From positions 1-64,000 of the forward strand of contig NZ_JAFIDN010000009.1 of the NCBI RefSeq assembly GCF_017921895.1: a stretch of 64,000 bases of DNA, written 5' to 3'. The number at the start of each line of letters is the position of its first letter. Positions within the stretch are counted from its first letter, which is position 1. Source of the DNA: Natronogracilivirga saccharolytica (GTDB taxonomy: Bacteria > Bacteroidota > Rhodothermia > Balneolales > Natronogracilivirgulaceae). The translations under genes and the position numbers were made by a program. Positions 8,282 to 15,788 of this stretch are shown here, piece by piece. The notes below the pieces were generated by a model that ran no database searches, had not been told where the DNA came from, and saw nothing but the letters and a program-made list of their open reading frames with translations.

Positions 8282-9208
8282 ATGAAATACAACTATTATC
8301 CATTCTATTTGGTGTTACCCTTGTTTCTGTTCTTCGCAAGCTGTGGTGGTCCACCTGCACAAAATCCGATTTTAGAAGATGCGAGCACCGCTTATGAGGC
8401 TGCCGAACAAGATGAAGACATTGTGCGGTTTGCTCCAGTTGCCCTCAAAGAAGCCGAAGAAACACTTGAAATGAGCCGCAGACTCTGGGAAGCAAAAGCA
8501 GACAAGGTAGATGTTGAACATCATGCCTATCTGGCAAAACAAAGAACGCTTATTGCCCGGGAGACAGCTATGTTAAATGCTGCAGAAAACGAAATTGGAA
8601 GGGCGGAAACAGAACGACAGCAAGTTTTGCTGGAAGTGCGTCGTAGTGAAGCGATGAATGCTGAAGCACGGGCAGGACGGGCTGAAGAAGAAATGCGGCG
8701 GGAACGAACATCATCAGAAGAAAGAGCGCTACGTGCCACGGAAGAAATGCAGCGGGAACGAGCATCATCAGAAGAAGCCAGGAAAAGAGCTGAAAAACTT
8801 GCAACAAGGGTTGAAGAACTCGAAGCTCTTCAAACGGAACGCGGTCTGGTCCTCACTTTAGGTGATGTAACCTTTGATTTTAATAAGGCAACTTTGAAGT
8901 CTGGTGGGTTACGAACGATCAGAAATCTGGGCAATTTTCTGGAAGAATATCCCGAGCGTAATATTCTGGTTGAAGGACATACCGATAGTATAGGATCAGA
9001 CGAATACAATCTCGGTCTTTCTGAACGAAGAGCAAATGCTGTGAGACAAGCATTGATCGGCCTTGGGGTTTCAGGCCAGCGTATCAGGATTCAAGGAGTT
9101 GGGAAAATGCAACCTGTAGCCAGTAATGCCACCGAAATCGGGCGGCAGCAAAATCGACGTGTGGAAGTGATTATATCCGATGAAAATGGGGTTATTTCGG
9201 AACGTTGA
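8282..9208 (+). CDS. OmpA-family peptidoglycan-binding lipoprotein
   Basis: A 308-residue lipoprotein (lipobox FFASC, Cys21). Residues 30-100 resemble DUF4398 (motif FAPVALKEAEETLEMS), 105-185 form a charged coiled coil, and about 190-300 are an OmpA C-terminal domain (DFNKATLKSGG, VEGHTDSIGSDEYN, LSERRANAVRQAL, NRRVEVII) that binds the meso-diaminopimelate peptide of peptidoglycan. The start at 8282 is chosen over an in-frame ATG at 8249 because it begins the signal peptide and is preceded by GAGGAAA. It forms an operon with the DUF4398 lipoprotein upstream. The coiled coil contains a 36-bp near-duplicate (8687-8722 and 8741-8776). A Pal-like tether of outer membrane to cell wall is the likely role. 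Confidence 0.9.
   Translation: MKYNYYPFYLVLPLFLFFASCGGPPAQNPILEDASTAYEAAEQDEDIVRFAPVALKEAEETLEMSRRLWEAKADKVDVEHHAYLAKQRTLIARETAMLNAAENEIGRAETERQQVLLEVRRSEAMNAEARAGRAEEEMRRERTSSEERALRATEEMQRERASSEEARKRAEKLATRVEELEALQTERGLVLTLGDVTFDFNKATLKSGGLRTIRNLGNFLEEYPERNILVEGHTDSIGSDEYNLGLSERRANAVRQALIGLGVSGQRIRIQGVGKMQPVASNATEIGRQQNRRVEVIISDENGVISER
8687..8776 (+). repeat. 36-bp tandem near-duplicate within the coiled coil
   Basis: The 36-bp blocks at 8687-8722 and 8741-8776 differ at only three positions and encode EEMRRERTSSEE and EEMQRERASSEE. They have a 54-bp period, so the reading frame and the helical phase are kept. Confidence 0.75.
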
Positions 9209-9250
9209 AACTCCAATAGTTTACATGGCGGCTCCCTATAGACATTACAA

Positions 9251-9306
9251 ACGCTCCCTCTCATAATCCCGTACATCTATTCATAAGGCAAACGGAGTGG
9301 GAGCGT
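9251..9306. terminator. Long-loop inverted repeat between convergent genes
   Basis: ACGCTCCC (9251-9258) pairs with GGGAGCGT (9299-9306), and after one mismatch CTC pairs with GAG. The loop is about 32 nt. It sits between the convergent OmpA lipoprotein and the gene at 9375-10217. There is no T tract, so it is a possible transcript-end or stability structure rather than a classic terminator. Confidence 0.35.
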
Positions 9307-9374
9307 AGTCCAGGCAAGTGAGGCCGATGGTGTAATGCTGCTGCGGAGTTGGCCCGGCAACACAGGAGTGCTGC

Positions 9375-10217
9375 TCAGTTGATTACCAGTTCTGTCACTT
9401 CCACTCGCATGTCTTCAATGTCCCCACTTTCAAGGATCAGTTTGTATTGTTCCAGTTGGTCACCGAATTGTTGTTTGATCATTTCACGCTGTGCATCAGG
9501 CATCGCATCGAGGCGTTCCTCCATCATTTGCAAAGCTTGTCGTGCTTCAGCCAACTCCTCTTCGGTAAACATATCGCCAAGTCCCTCAAAAGCAATTTCC
9601 GTAACCATCGGAACCGGTAGACCGGAATGCCACTGATAATCAGAAAGGGTGTAATGGATCTGAAGCGACCCCTTGTAATCAAATGTACCATGATGCATCA
9701 CCAGGTCCTCTCTGTCCAGAAAGAAGGTAAATGACTCGACTGAAACAGGTTGCCCGCTTGGTTCCATGTTATCATCCATCAGCTCATCGATGGTAGCCAT
9801 GCTACTTAGAAACTCCTGATCGTCCACGTACACGCGGTATACCGGATGTCCTTCATAGGTGTCATGTTCCACCGAACGGGCATGCCTGATCACATCATCG
9901 TATATGCCGTGAGAGAAGCCACCGGTTTCACTTGTCTCCAGAAATCCATCGGTTTCTACGGCAATGAGATCATAGCGGCCGTTGTGCTCTTTTTTCTCCA
10001 GAACATTTGTAGTTTCCTGACCCTCAAAAACTCCGGAAACAATCGTGTTTGTAAGCGTAAGCCGGTCGATATGCTGTATTCTTTCCTGTGTAACCTCCAC
10101 AACGCGCCCGGCAAGTTCTTCGGGTGTTGGTTGTGCCGATACCAGGTTGCCGCTTATTGATAAAACCATAATTACCGGCAAACAGATAATATATTCTCGG
10201 ATTTTCTCTTTACTCAT
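9375..10217 (-). CDS. Exported protein of unknown function
   Basis: A 280-residue protein with an N-terminal signal peptide (hydrophobic IICLPVIMVLSISGNLVSA, cleavage likely after SA-Q). The body is mixed beta with motifs such as VEVTQERIQHIDRLTLTN and HPVYRVYVDDQEF. The order of segments recalls LolA/LolB-like lipoprotein-carrier folds or 'outer membrane lipoprotein sorting' relatives, but no diagnostic residue proves this. The C-terminal third is a helical, Glu/Met-rich region (EEELAEARQALQMMEERLDA). The start ATG at 10217 has a strong GGAGG nine bases upstream. It stands alone between a convergent OmpA gene and the BspA-like gene. Confidence 0.7.
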   Translation of the reverse strand: MSKEKIREYIICLPVIMVLSISGNLVSAQPTPEELAGRVVEVTQERIQHIDRLTLTNTIVSGVFEGQETTNVLEKKEHNGRYDLIAVETDGFLETSETGGFSHGIYDDVIRHARSVEHDTYEGHPVYRVYVDDQEFLSSMATIDELMDDNMEPSGQPVSVESFTFFLDREDLVMHHGTFDYKGSLQIHYTLSDYQWHSGLPVPMVTEIAFEGLGDMFTEEELAEARQALQMMEERLDAMPDAQREMIKQQFGDQLEQYKLILESGDIEDMRVEVTELVIN

Positions 10218-10406
10218 AATGGTCCCTCCGTGTTGTAATGATCAGATGACACATTCGCATATTGGCAAACCCCTGTTTTTCACAATAATATGCCCTTCAA
10301 TGCACAGATACGTTTGGATATGTCTGCGCACACTCATTCAATGTATAGGTTTTTATATCGTTTCTCAAACAGGCAGATCCGGAACAACTATCCATAGCAT
10401 GTCATG

Positions 10407-11702
10407 CTACCTTATCAGAGTAAATTTTTTGGATTCCACATATCCACCTGCTTGCAGCCGGTATATATAAACTCCACTTGACAATCCGGCAGCCTCAAAT
10501 ATCACCTCATGCCATCCAGCAGACCTTTTCCCCGCATCAAGGAAAGCCACCTGTTGGCCGGAAAGTGTATAAATGCAGAGATGAACTTCGGATGGTACCG
10601 GTAATTGAAACCGGATTATGGTAACAGGATTGAACGGATTGGGAAAGTTCTGGTTCATAATGAAACTCGTGACATTGCCATGCAGCTGTTCGGTGGCTGT
10701 ACCTGATGGACAACTACCCCATACGGGTTTGTTTTCTTCACTTAAGGGACAGCTAAAGGAAAAGTTTGCAGGTTCGGCAGTGATCTTTTCAACGCACCAG
10801 CTGCTCAGGTCCTGATTGAAAGAAGCGGCACCAGCAAACATGGTTTCCATATCGGTCACGTTACGCACATCCCAACCGCCAATATCTTGATTAAAGGCAC
10901 GTGCATCGGCAAACATGGCATTCATGTGCATGACGTTACTTACATCCCATCGGCCAATATCCTGATTGAAAGAATGGGCAGCATAGAACATCAGCCCCAT
11001 GTGGGTTACATTACCGGTATCCCAATTACCGAGATCCTGATTAAAAGAAACGGCACCACTGAACATGGAAAACATGTTGATCACACCGGCAACATCCCAG
11101 TTACCGATATCACGGTTAAATGAGATGGTACCTGAGAACATCATCACCATGTGGATGACATTGCCTACATTCCATTCACTGATATCCTGGTTAAATGACA
11201 CTGCTCTACCGAACATTTCATTCATATCATTAACCTGGCTTACATTCCATTCACCGATATCCTGGTTAAAAGCTGCGGCATCAGAGAACATCCAGCCCAT
11301 GGTGATCACATTACCGGTATCCCATTTGCTTATGTCCCTGTTGAAAGAAGCGGCACCACTGAACATGTATCTCATGTTTGTGACGTTGCTGACATCCCAG
11401 GAGCCGATATCCTCATTGAAGAAAAATTTTTCTTCAAATAATGCTTCCATGCTGGTAACCGGTGAGGTGCAAAGACGAGACAGGTCTGATTCATTCCGGA
11501 TATGTAGTCTCAGTAAATCATTATCTGCAGCTTCATATTCGATGCCCTGAACAGTTCCCTTACTGCCCGAAGCAACTCCCGGACATTTTACTGTAATACC
11601 GTTATCATCGAGGAAAAAGGTACCTTGACTGACCGAACGTCCGGGGATAATCAGAAGGCAAAGCAGCACAACTATTCCGGGGAAAAATAGTGTTGTTTTC
11701 AT
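10407..11702 (-). CDS. BspA/DUF285 repeat surface protein with T9SS tail
   Basis: A protein of about 431 residues. After a signal peptide (LFFPGIVVLLCLLIIPG) come eight complete 25-residue repeats and a partial ninth of the DUF285 'FNQDIGxWDVSNVTxMxxMF' type, known from BspA-like and Mycoplasma surface lipoproteins, where they make a right-handed solenoid used in adhesion. The C-terminal 75 residues are a complete T9SS type A sorting domain (NFPNPFNPVT ... SSGVYIYRLQAGG ... FTLIR). The ATG at 11702 is preferred to one at 11759 because it starts the signal peptide. The protein is therefore probably carried across the outer membrane by T9SS and displayed or released. Two inverted repeats lie about 200-255 bp upstream. 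Confidence 0.88.
   Translation of the reverse strand: MKTTLFFPGIVVLLCLLIIPGRSVSQGTFFLDDNGITVKCPGVASGSKGTVQGIEYEAADNDLLRLHIRNESDLSRLCTSPVTSMEALFEEKFFFNEDIGSWDVSNVTNMRYMFSGAASFNRDISKWDTGNVITMGWMFSDAAAFNQDIGEWNVSQVNDMNEMFGRAVSFNQDISEWNVGNVIHMVMMFSGTISFNRDIGNWDVAGVINMFSMFSGAVSFNQDLGNWDTGNVTHMGLMFYAAHSFNQDIGRWDVSNVMHMNAMFADARAFNQDIGGWDVRNVTDMETMFAGAASFNQDLSSWCVEKITAEPANFSFSCPLSEENKPVWGSCPSGTATEQLHGNVTSFIMNQNFPNPFNPVTIIRFQLPVPSEVHLCIYTLSGQQVAFLDAGKRSAGWHEVIFEAAGLSSGVYIYRLQAGGYVESKKFTLIR
10788..11420 (-). repeat. 75-bp tandem coding repeats (DUF285 units)
   Basis: Eight full units and a partial ninth, each 75 bp (25 residues), have strongly conserved blocks encoding FNQDIG.W and MF.GA.SF. The variation is mostly in the middle of each unit. 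The regular spacing might suggest a CRISPR, but the repeat stays in frame and is entirely coding. Confidence 0.85.
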
Positions 11703-11900
11703 GTGTTTATAATTTATGATTCTGACGTCACATGTAGTACCCATGTTGGCTATAATCATGCTTCTGTGTGGCGATAAGCCGCCATGGGTATTTCATTGAA
11801 ACTCCCCGTGCTTTTATAGAGGTTTATAGACGTACTTATGCAAGAGTCCCGGTAAACAGCCGGTAAAGAGATGCCTGCCGCTCAGCAATGTGCGGCCAAT

Positions 11901-11926
11901 GTAAAATGACCTTAATGCCATTTTAC
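11901..11926. promoter_or_regulatory. Inverted repeat, 8-bp arms
   Basis: GTAAAATG (11901-11908) and CATTTTAC (11919-11926) are perfectly complementary with a 10-bp spacer. It lies about 200 bp upstream of the BspA-like gene and could be a regulator site. Confidence 0.45.
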
Positions 11927-11930
11927 GATT

Positions 11931-11955
11931 CAGTTGTCGGTTGCCATGACAACTG
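11931..11955. promoter_or_regulatory. Second inverted repeat, 8-bp arms
   Basis: CAGTTGTC (11931-11938) and GACAACTG (11948-11955) are perfectly complementary with a 9-bp spacer. Its centre lies about 30 bp from that of the preceding dyad, close to three helical turns. Confidence 0.45.
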
Positions 11956-12321
11956 TACCAAATCCCTGATTTATTTCAGAAAAACTACAAGTACAGACCA
12001 GAATTTTCTCAAATGCTCCGACAAAAACATATGGTATTATTGCTGAACAGAAGCGGTATTATGAAAATGCCTGGAAGTCTTTTTCAGATCTGCACATATT
12101 TCATAATCTACTTGCAATTCCCGATGAAAGCAACTGAAAGGGTAAAAATCAATTATATACACAAAATAAAGGGGCGCAATCGCAATAGGGATACAGGTTG
12201 AAGGCGGCAGAGAGGTATCTGCGTTAGGGAAAAGCAAGCTGTGGTTTCAGGATGAAGGGCAACGGAAACCAGTGAAACGGAAATTAGTGATACAGAAAGC
12301 TCTGGAATGAAACATCCGGAT

Positions 12322-12360
12322 AAAATAAAAGCCTGCAGAACCGGGTCCGCAGGCCTTTGG
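12322..12360 (-). terminator. Rho-independent terminator of the gene at 12383-13108
   Basis: Read on the minus strand, GCCTGC pairs with GCAGGC around a 12-nt loop and is followed by TTTTATTTTA. It lies just past the minus-strand stop codon at 12383. Confidence 0.75.
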
Positions 12361-12382
12361 ATGATACTGTTTGACCAGAGAA

Positions 12383-13108
12383 TTATTTGACCAGCGTCAT
12401 TGTCCGGGTCAGTTCCATTCCGGCGGCATTAAGCCGGTAGATATATGTACCGCTGGTGAGTCCTGCGGCATCAAAGTCTACCGTATGTGTGCCTGCTCCA
12501 AGCTGTTCATTTACCAATTCAGCTACTTCCTGTCCGAGTGTGTTGTATACCGTCAGGGTAACCTGACCGGCATTTTCCGGTACCCGGAAGGAAATCTGGG
12601 TGGTTGGGTTGAACGGATTGGGATAGTTCTGATTCAAAGTGACATCTTCCGGGCGATCAGCCAGAATCTCATCAGCAGATGTTTCTCCGGGCTGTACCCC
12701 GAATATATCTTCAACTACTTTGTCATCTGTTACGGAAATTGACCTGTCCGGATCTCCGGGCCACTCATCATTATCCCAGGTGGGTTCGTCTTCTACAAGA
12801 AAATACTTGTATTCGTAGTCGTCCGCCTCCAGTTCCAGCGTGATGGTATAGATGTCAGAATCATCGGCATGCGGCTCCATTGCAAAATCCGGATTTTCTC
12901 CGGGTTCGGTCCAGTCAACCATGGATCCGGTGATGAAAACATCGTAGACATCCGGATCAAAATCAGCATCGGACATGTCGACATTGAATGTGACATCAAA
13001 GACTTCTTCTTCCTGCACGGTTCCTTCTGCTGCAGCCCGGGCTGCAGAAAATGTGAGGCCCGCAGCAAGAAAGAGAACAATTGTATTTCGTATCATTTTA
13101 GTAATCAT
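12383..13108 (-). CDS. Secreted starch-binding-like protein with T9SS tail
   Basis: A protein of about 241 residues: signal peptide (IRNTIVLFLAAGLTFSAARAAA), then a beta-sandwich segment (FDVTFNVDMSDADFD ... VFITGSMVDWTEPG ... DYEYKYFLVED) that resembles the CBM20/CBM48 or 'starch-binding outer membrane' modules often found in Bacteroidota exported proteins, then a complete T9SS sorting domain ([10 protein letters not shown] ... SGTYIYRLNAAG ... MTLVK). The protein is strongly acidic. The ATG at 13108 is chosen because GGAA lies just upstream; an in-frame ATG at 13096 is the alternative. A perfect LacI-type palindrome 112-125 bp upstream suggests carbohydrate control. The binding partner is inference. 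Confidence 0.82.
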   Translation of the reverse strand: MITKMIRNTIVLFLAAGLTFSAARAAAEGTVQEEEVFDVTFNVDMSDADFDPDVYDVFITGSMVDWTEPGENPDFAMEPHADDSDIYTITLELEADDYEYKYFLVEDEPTWDNDEWPGDPDRSISVTDDKVVEDIFGVQPGETSADEILADRPEDVTLNQNYPNPFNPTTQISFRVPENAGQVTLTVYNTLGQEVAELVNEQLGAGTHTVDFDAAGLTSGTYIYRLNAAGMELTRTMTLVK

Positions 13109-13219
13109 AGTTCCATTGTGTTGGTTTAAAATTAACCGGCCGGACAAAGAACATTGCCGACAGTTGCCGGATAACCTTGTATTGGCAATGTTTTGCTAAT
13201 GAATACAGCCGGCACGATT

Positions 13220-13233
13220 TGTAAGCGCTTACA
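13220..13233. promoter_or_regulatory. Perfect LacI-family operator palindrome
   Basis: TGTAAGCGCTTACA is a 14-bp perfect palindrome with the central CG and flanking TGTAA/TTACA typical of LacI/GalR/CcpA-type operators. It lies between the divergent starch-binding-like gene (-) and the transporter gene (+), so it could control either or both. No LacI-type regulator gene is in the window. Confidence 0.7.
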
Positions 13234-13463
13234 TCAAACATATTTAAAACTAAAAAACGCATATTACGATCACAAATAACGGAACCTCTTTTTTCATTTG
13301 TAAAATCCTTGAAAAGAGTTCATCAACCTTGGTATTTTTTCATATTTTAGATGTCATCTGCACTCCGCATCGGGTAAACTCATTAAGTATTTGCAGGGGA
13401 TAACATTGTACCGGGACATCCGGTAGTCATTACAATATTTATTTCGCCAACAATCATTACAGT

Positions 13464-15002
13464 ATGGAATTTGCAAGCGATCATTTTGCCATAGTCCACA
13501 TCCTCAACCAGTACTGGCTCACCCTTCTTCTGGTGATTTCCATGGTACTGATATCCCGCACGTTTGTCGCCGGGACCCGCTACTCACCGATTCTGATTAT
13601 CGTCGTTTTTGGTCTGATTATGGGATACATCATGGTCGGAACAGGACTTGCCACTCCCGGGCTGCCCGAATTTCCCATAGTAGAACTTACCAGCAGGGTG
13701 ACCATAACAGCGCTGATGGCTTCTTTTTTTGTAGGCGGGCAGGAGATCAGAAAGCTCTTTGCCAATCAGAAAATCGATCCGGAGGACATGGTCGTACCTT
13801 CTTCCCAGGAGCTGTTTCTGGGTACTAAAGCCACCCAGTTCATGTTTCTGATCCGCGGTTTTTTTATTCTGACCGGCATCGAGGCTCTGCGACGGATGGT
13901 TACCGGTTACACCACAGGGGAGCCGCTCGACCAATTTTATCCGCTTTTGGGTTACATCGGCCTGGTTGCTTCCATCATTCTCATTGATCATCGCGCAAAG
14001 ATCACCAACAAGGCCGTCTATATCCGCAAGGGAATTTACGAAACAGCTGTAATCATACTGGTCCTTACAGCTGCATTTCATATAGCCTCCTGGATTCGTC
14101 CGTTCATTGCCCTTCCCGAGATCTTCTTTGCGATGATAATTTCGGTGGGACTGGGTATGTTCATGGTGCGATGGCAGTTTGGTCCGACTATCAAGTCACT
14201 GTTGTTTGCAGGTATTCCTATAGTGCTTGCGGCCAACTTCATGGTAGGCGGATCGCGTATTGCCGAGGCGTTCGCGCTGACGGGCATGACGTCGGTGCTC
14301 TCATTCGGGTTTTTCGGGCAACTATTGTGGATGTTCGGCGGACTGGCAATCCTTATTCTGCTTGGTAACGCCAATCACATCCGCAACCTCGCTCCCGGTA
14401 TGGCCGGTTCCTTGTCCCATTCGGGACTGACGGGCGCCTGTACTGCCGGTGATTTGGGGCCGCAGGCCGCCATCCGGGCCCCGATTATGATCAATATTCC
14501 GTTTATTGGGCACATTTTTGTGTTTTCCATACTTGCAGCAAGCGCTACCGCAGGAAAACTGCTGATCCCGTACACTCTGGCGGTGGTGATGGCCGGGTTG
14601 GTCCTTACCTTTTTTGCCCTTAAAATACTGCGCGGGGGAGTCGGTGAAGAACAATCCGAAATTCGCGGACTGATGATTTTCTCACTCGGATGGCAGCTGG
14701 TGGCCGTATTCGGCGGGTTGTTTCTTCTGGATATATCAGGCATGCCGCTGGCGGATGCTGTAATGGCCAATGCCTCGGCGATATCACACTTCGGTCTCTT
14801 TGCCGCCATTCAGGAGGGCATGTTCGGGGCTGAAGCAGCGGGAATGATCGCTTTCGTATTTGCCATGCCGTTTCTGGTCCATCCGCTGGTCTTCGGAATA
14901 TTCGGAAAGGCAGCGGAAAATGACGGGATCATGCCGGCAAAAACGGTCTACTTTCTGGCGCTCCTTGGTGTAGTTGGCGTACTTTATTCGATGTTCTTCT
15001 AA
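13464..15002 (+). CDS. Multi-pass membrane protein, probable transporter of unknown substrate
   Basis: A 512-residue integral membrane protein with roughly 12-13 hydrophobic segments and no signal peptide. The first half has ILIIVVFGLIMGYIMVG and ITALMASFFVGGQEIRKLF; the second half has a polar stretch SLSHSGLTGACTAGDLGPQ between two hydrophobic spans, of the kind seen in re-entrant loops of secondary carriers. The layout recalls anion:Na+ or glutamate:Na+ symporters and cation:proton antiporters, but I do not recognise a specific family. The convergent neighbour 118 bp downstream is a PII-like protein, a common partner of transporters (as SbtB is of SbtA). The start ATG at 13464 is the first in frame. 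A LacI-type operator lies upstream. Confidence 0.7.
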   Translation: MEFASDHFAIVHILNQYWLTLLLVISMVLISRTFVAGTRYSPILIIVVFGLIMGYIMVGTGLATPGLPEFPIVELTSRVTITALMASFFVGGQEIRKLFANQKIDPEDMVVPSSQELFLGTKATQFMFLIRGFFILTGIEALRRMVTGYTTGEPLDQFYPLLGYIGLVASIILIDHRAKITNKAVYIRKGIYETAVIILVLTAAFHIASWIRPFIALPEIFFAMIISVGLGMFMVRWQFGPTIKSLLFAGIPIVLAANFMVGGSRIAEAFALTGMTSVLSFGFFGQLLWMFGGLAILILLGNANHIRNLAPGMAGSLSHSGLTGACTAGDLGPQAAIRAPIMINIPFIGHIFVFSILAASATAGKLLIPYTLAVVMAGLVLTFFALKILRGGVGEEQSEIRGLMIFSLGWQLVAVFGGLFLLDISGMPLADAVMANASAISHFGLFAAIQEGMFGAEAAGMIAFVFAMPFLVHPLVFGIFGKAAENDGIMPAKTVYFLALLGVVGVLYSMFF

Positions 15003-15023
15003 TCGGACGAAATCTGCAGCTTA

Positions 15024-15114
15024 AGCGCTTGCCGCATTAGTAAGAGTTTGTCGGAACCTTGAGCGGTTCCCGCGTTCTTAAGCGCATGCAAAATTTTTTA
15101 GCGCTTGCCACATT
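15024..15114. repeat. Repeated AGCGCTTGCC motif between convergent genes
   Basis: AGCGCTTGCC(G/A)CATT occurs at 15024-15038 and 15100-15114 (14 of 15 bases identical), with a related CTTAAGCGCATGCA at 15077-15090 between them. The core AGCGCT is also the core of the LacI-type palindrome at 13220. Confidence 0.55.
15053..15070. terminator. Small hairpin between convergent transporter and PII-like genes
   Basis: GGAACC (15053-15058) pairs with GGTTCC (15065-15070) around a 6-nt loop. It has no T tract; it may be a transcript-end structure for the convergent pair. Confidence 0.3.
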
Positions 15115-15119
15115 GCGGG

Positions 15120-15455
15120 TTACTTTGTTTTGATTTGATCCAATAATGATGAAAAGCCGCCCAGCTCCTTTACATCAAGGACAAGCAGTATGCCGTTTTC
15201 GGGATCATCAAGGTTGGCGTCCGAAATGATCTGATCCTTCACTTTTTTGGTTTTTGACTCGGGTGTCAATATAAAGATGATCTCTTTGGGTGGTTCAACT
15301 TGAACAGAAAGCAGTTTAAAACTTTTCTTTCCAACGCTTCCCTTTGTATTGAAAGCAGTGTAAACAGGAGCTTTCGATTTTTCACATGATTCGATAACGA
15401 TGTCGTGCTGATCGGTATCAATGATTACCATTATGAGGTCGTATTTTTCTTCCAT
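15120..15455 (-). CDS. PII-like signalling protein
   Basis: A 111-residue protein with the size and beta-alpha-beta order of the PII (GlnB) superfamily: a first strand KYDLIMVIID, a helix with two Cys-flanked positions (VIESCEKSK), a short T-loop-like region (FNTKGSVGKKSF), a strand KEIIFILT, a helix KVKDQIISDANL, and the ending DPENGILLVLDVKELGG, which is where PII proteins have GDGKIFVFDV. PII-like proteins form trimers that sense nucleotides and bind transporters or enzymes. The uridylylated Tyr of classical GlnB is absent from the shortened T-loop. Its only close partner is the convergent transporter at 13464-15002, so control of that transporter is the best guess. The family call rests on pattern, not on a search. 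Confidence 0.68.
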   Translation of the reverse strand: MEEKYDLIMVIIDTDQHDIVIESCEKSKAPVYTAFNTKGSVGKKSFKLLSVQVEPPKEIIFILTPESKTKKVKDQIISDANLDDPENGILLVLDVKELGGFSSLLDQIKTK

Positions 15456-15788
15456 GTGATCACACTCTGATGTTTTTTGGCAATCCGGTCAATTTTCCAA
15501 TCGGGCACCGGTGTTAAAAAAAAGTTTATGAAAATCATCTGTGCATTTTTCATCAGACAAGATAAATAATTTGTCATTTGTTTTAATATCGCATGATACC
15601 GGAGGATGATGAACGTGTCGTCTCTGCCGTTTATCGTGATAACAACATGAAGCATCCCGGGCCTTAGATAAAGGGTGGACTTGTACGGTGGTTATTAATC
15701 CGTGCTTCCCGGAAAAAATTGATTGTTATTTTTACTTTATGTAACATTCTAAAACAGCAGGCTTAATGCGAACATCACCAACCCGGGC
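15456..15788. other. 333-bp divergent promoter region
   Basis: It separates the PII-like gene (-) and the lipoprotein gene (+). The only structure noted is TTTATGTAA at 15736-15744, the reverse complement of the TTACATAAA motif seen at 127, 7540 and 7561. No gene is seen. Confidence 0.35.

Larger units (their letters stand above)
11703..12382. other. 680-bp intergenic region
   Basis: No gene is convincing. It holds two adjacent inverted repeats (11901-11926 and 11931-11955) and the terminator of the next minus-strand gene (12322-12360). A 62-codon open frame from 12013 has no recognisable domain and is not called. Confidence 0.5.

Noticed and set aside
10788-11420. Regular 75-bp repeats that could look like a CRISPR array
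   Set aside because: The repeats are in frame, coding and match the DUF285 protein repeat; there are no unique spacers and no cas genes.
12013-12201. Open frame of 62 codons in the 680-bp spacer
   Set aside because: No signal or domain, and ordinary length for chance in AT-rich sequence.
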